Below the pieces are notes generated by a model. It searched no databases. It had not been told where the DNA came from and worked only from the letters and a program-made list of their open reading frames with translations. Below, in pieces: positions 63,483-64,000 of a stretch of DNA of 64,000 bases (its first letter is position 1; each line of letters opens with the position of its first letter). Position numbers and translations under genes: made by a program. This DNA comes from Polaribacter sp. NJDZ03 (GTDB lineage Bacteria; Bacteroidota; Bacteroidia; Flavobacteriales; Flavobacteriaceae). The DNA is taken from NCBI RefSeq assembly GCF_019263805.1, contig NZ_CP079195.1:1959501-2023500 (forward strand), given 5' to 3'.

Positions 63483-64000
63483 ATGAAGACAGAATATAAA
63501 ATCACTACATTTTTATTAGCAATACTTCTATTTGCAACTAGCTTGCAAGCCCAAGCTGCTAATAGCGACAAAAGTTCAGATCCTGAAAAAGATAAAATAT
63601 TAGTATACATTCTTAGAAATATTCTAACAAGAAGTCATTTTGTTGTAAAAGATATGAATGATGATTTTTCTGAATATGTGTATACAGAATTCATTGATGG
63701 TTTAGACCCAAGTAAAAGATATTTCACCCAAAAGGATATGAAAGATTTTTCTAAATTCAAATATGAAATCGATAATCAACTTTTAAAAGAAGATATCTCT
63801 TTCTACAATTTGGTTTATGAACGATTTACTGATAAAATTAAAAATGCAAAATCGTATTATGGTGATTTGTTAAAACATCCATTTAACTTTAACAAAACGG
63901 AAACCATTGATGTAAATTATGAAGAACTTCCTTTTGCTAAAAATGAAAACGAATTAATAGACTACTGGCGTAAGCAACTAAAGTTAAGCACTCTAATTAG
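63483..64000 (+). CDS. Tail-specific (carboxy-terminal processing) protease, 5' part
   Basis: The frame is open to the window edge, giving 172 residues of a longer protein. A signal peptide (FLLAILLFATSLQAQ) is followed by the N-terminal domain of Prc/Tsp-type proteases (LRNILTRSHFVVKDMNDDFSEYVYTEFIDGLDPSKRYFTQKDM), so this is a periplasmic peptidase of the S41 family. The PDZ and catalytic Ser-Lys parts lie beyond the window. Confidence 0.88.
   Translation, partial: MKTEYKITTFLLAILLFATSLQAQAANSDKSSDPEKDKILVYILRNILTRSHFVVKDMNDDFSEYVYTEFIDGLDPSKRYFTQKDMKDFSKFKYEIDNQLLKEDISFYNLVYERFTDKIKNAKSYYGDLLKHPFNFNKTETIDVNYEELPFAKNENELIDYWRKQLKLSTLI

Overview
The window is a chromosomal segment of a member of the Flavobacteriaceae, most likely Polaribacter or a close marine relative. 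Four things support this: a strongly AT-rich sequence; promoters of the Bacteroidota type (TTG, about 19-22 nt, TAnnTTTG) with no Shine-Dalgarno motifs to speak of; the gliding genes gldB/gldC and the type IX secretion gene porT; and lineage-typical proteins such as TamL, OlsF, a folK-deoxynucleoside kinase fusion and a GYDIA-type GHMP kinase. Genes are densely packed. No prophage, insertion sequence, CRISPR array or rRNA operon is visible, so this is mostly core genome.

Layout. 1-9.9 kb: envelope and housekeeping genes (a basic Ser/Arg-rich tail, FadL-like porin, Nfu scaffold, UbiE/MenG, PorT, TrmH-type methyltransferase, TamL, fructose-bisphosphate aldolase, AccD). 10-18.3 kb: rpsO, pnp, folK-dNK, an OmpA protein, gldC/gldB, nadE. 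18.3-25 kb, minus strand: a possible 43-aa small gene, dnaG, clpX, clpP, tig and a small holin-like membrane protein. 25.1-28.6 kb: a proline operon (GNAT, proC, proB, proA) preceded by a promoter, a 35-codon leader ORF and a terminator-like hairpin. 29-35 kb: olsF, an aspartate kinase, two oppositely directed central-metabolism genes and sod. 35.1-35.9 kb: tRNA-Gly and two identical tRNA-Leu genes, the second within a perfect 146-bp direct repeat. 36-42.3 kb, minus strand: LytS/LytTR sensor and regulator followed by mvaD, a MORN-like protein, mevalonate kinase, a UbiA prenyltransferase and a pseudouridine synthase. 42.5-43.8 kb: three tandem 450-bp copies of a mini ExbB/TolQ-like membrane protein gene. 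43.8-47.4 kb: thiamine pyrophosphokinase and small hypothetical or membrane proteins. 47.6-51.6 kb: a flavoprotein, the GYDIA kinase and HMG-CoA reductase fused to a DUF1569-like domain. 51.8-57.8 kb: dipeptidyl peptidase IV, two POT peptide transporters and a thioredoxin. 57.9-63.1 kb, minus strand: comEC, an NlpC/P60 lipoprotein, a nonsense-interrupted small gene, lpxB, a small membrane protein and surE. The window ends inside a tail-specific protease.

How the genes fit together. HMG-CoA reductase, two GHMP kinases and mevalonate diphosphate decarboxylase give most of a mevalonate isoprenoid route; the UbiA enzyme and UbiE/MenG use its products. DPP-IV plus two POT carriers form a periplasmic dipeptide-scavenging unit. 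Tig-ClpP-ClpX is the classical protein quality-control cluster. PorT, GldB and GldC belong to gliding and type IX secretion.

The most noteworthy signals are the tandem mini-ExbB array beside a LytS/LytTR system, the proline leader/attenuator arrangement, the loss of all zinc-ligand cysteines in both AccD and DnaG, the HMGR-DUF1569 fusion, the nonsense mutation in the small gene upstream of the NlpC lipoprotein, and several families of dispersed intergenic palindromes.
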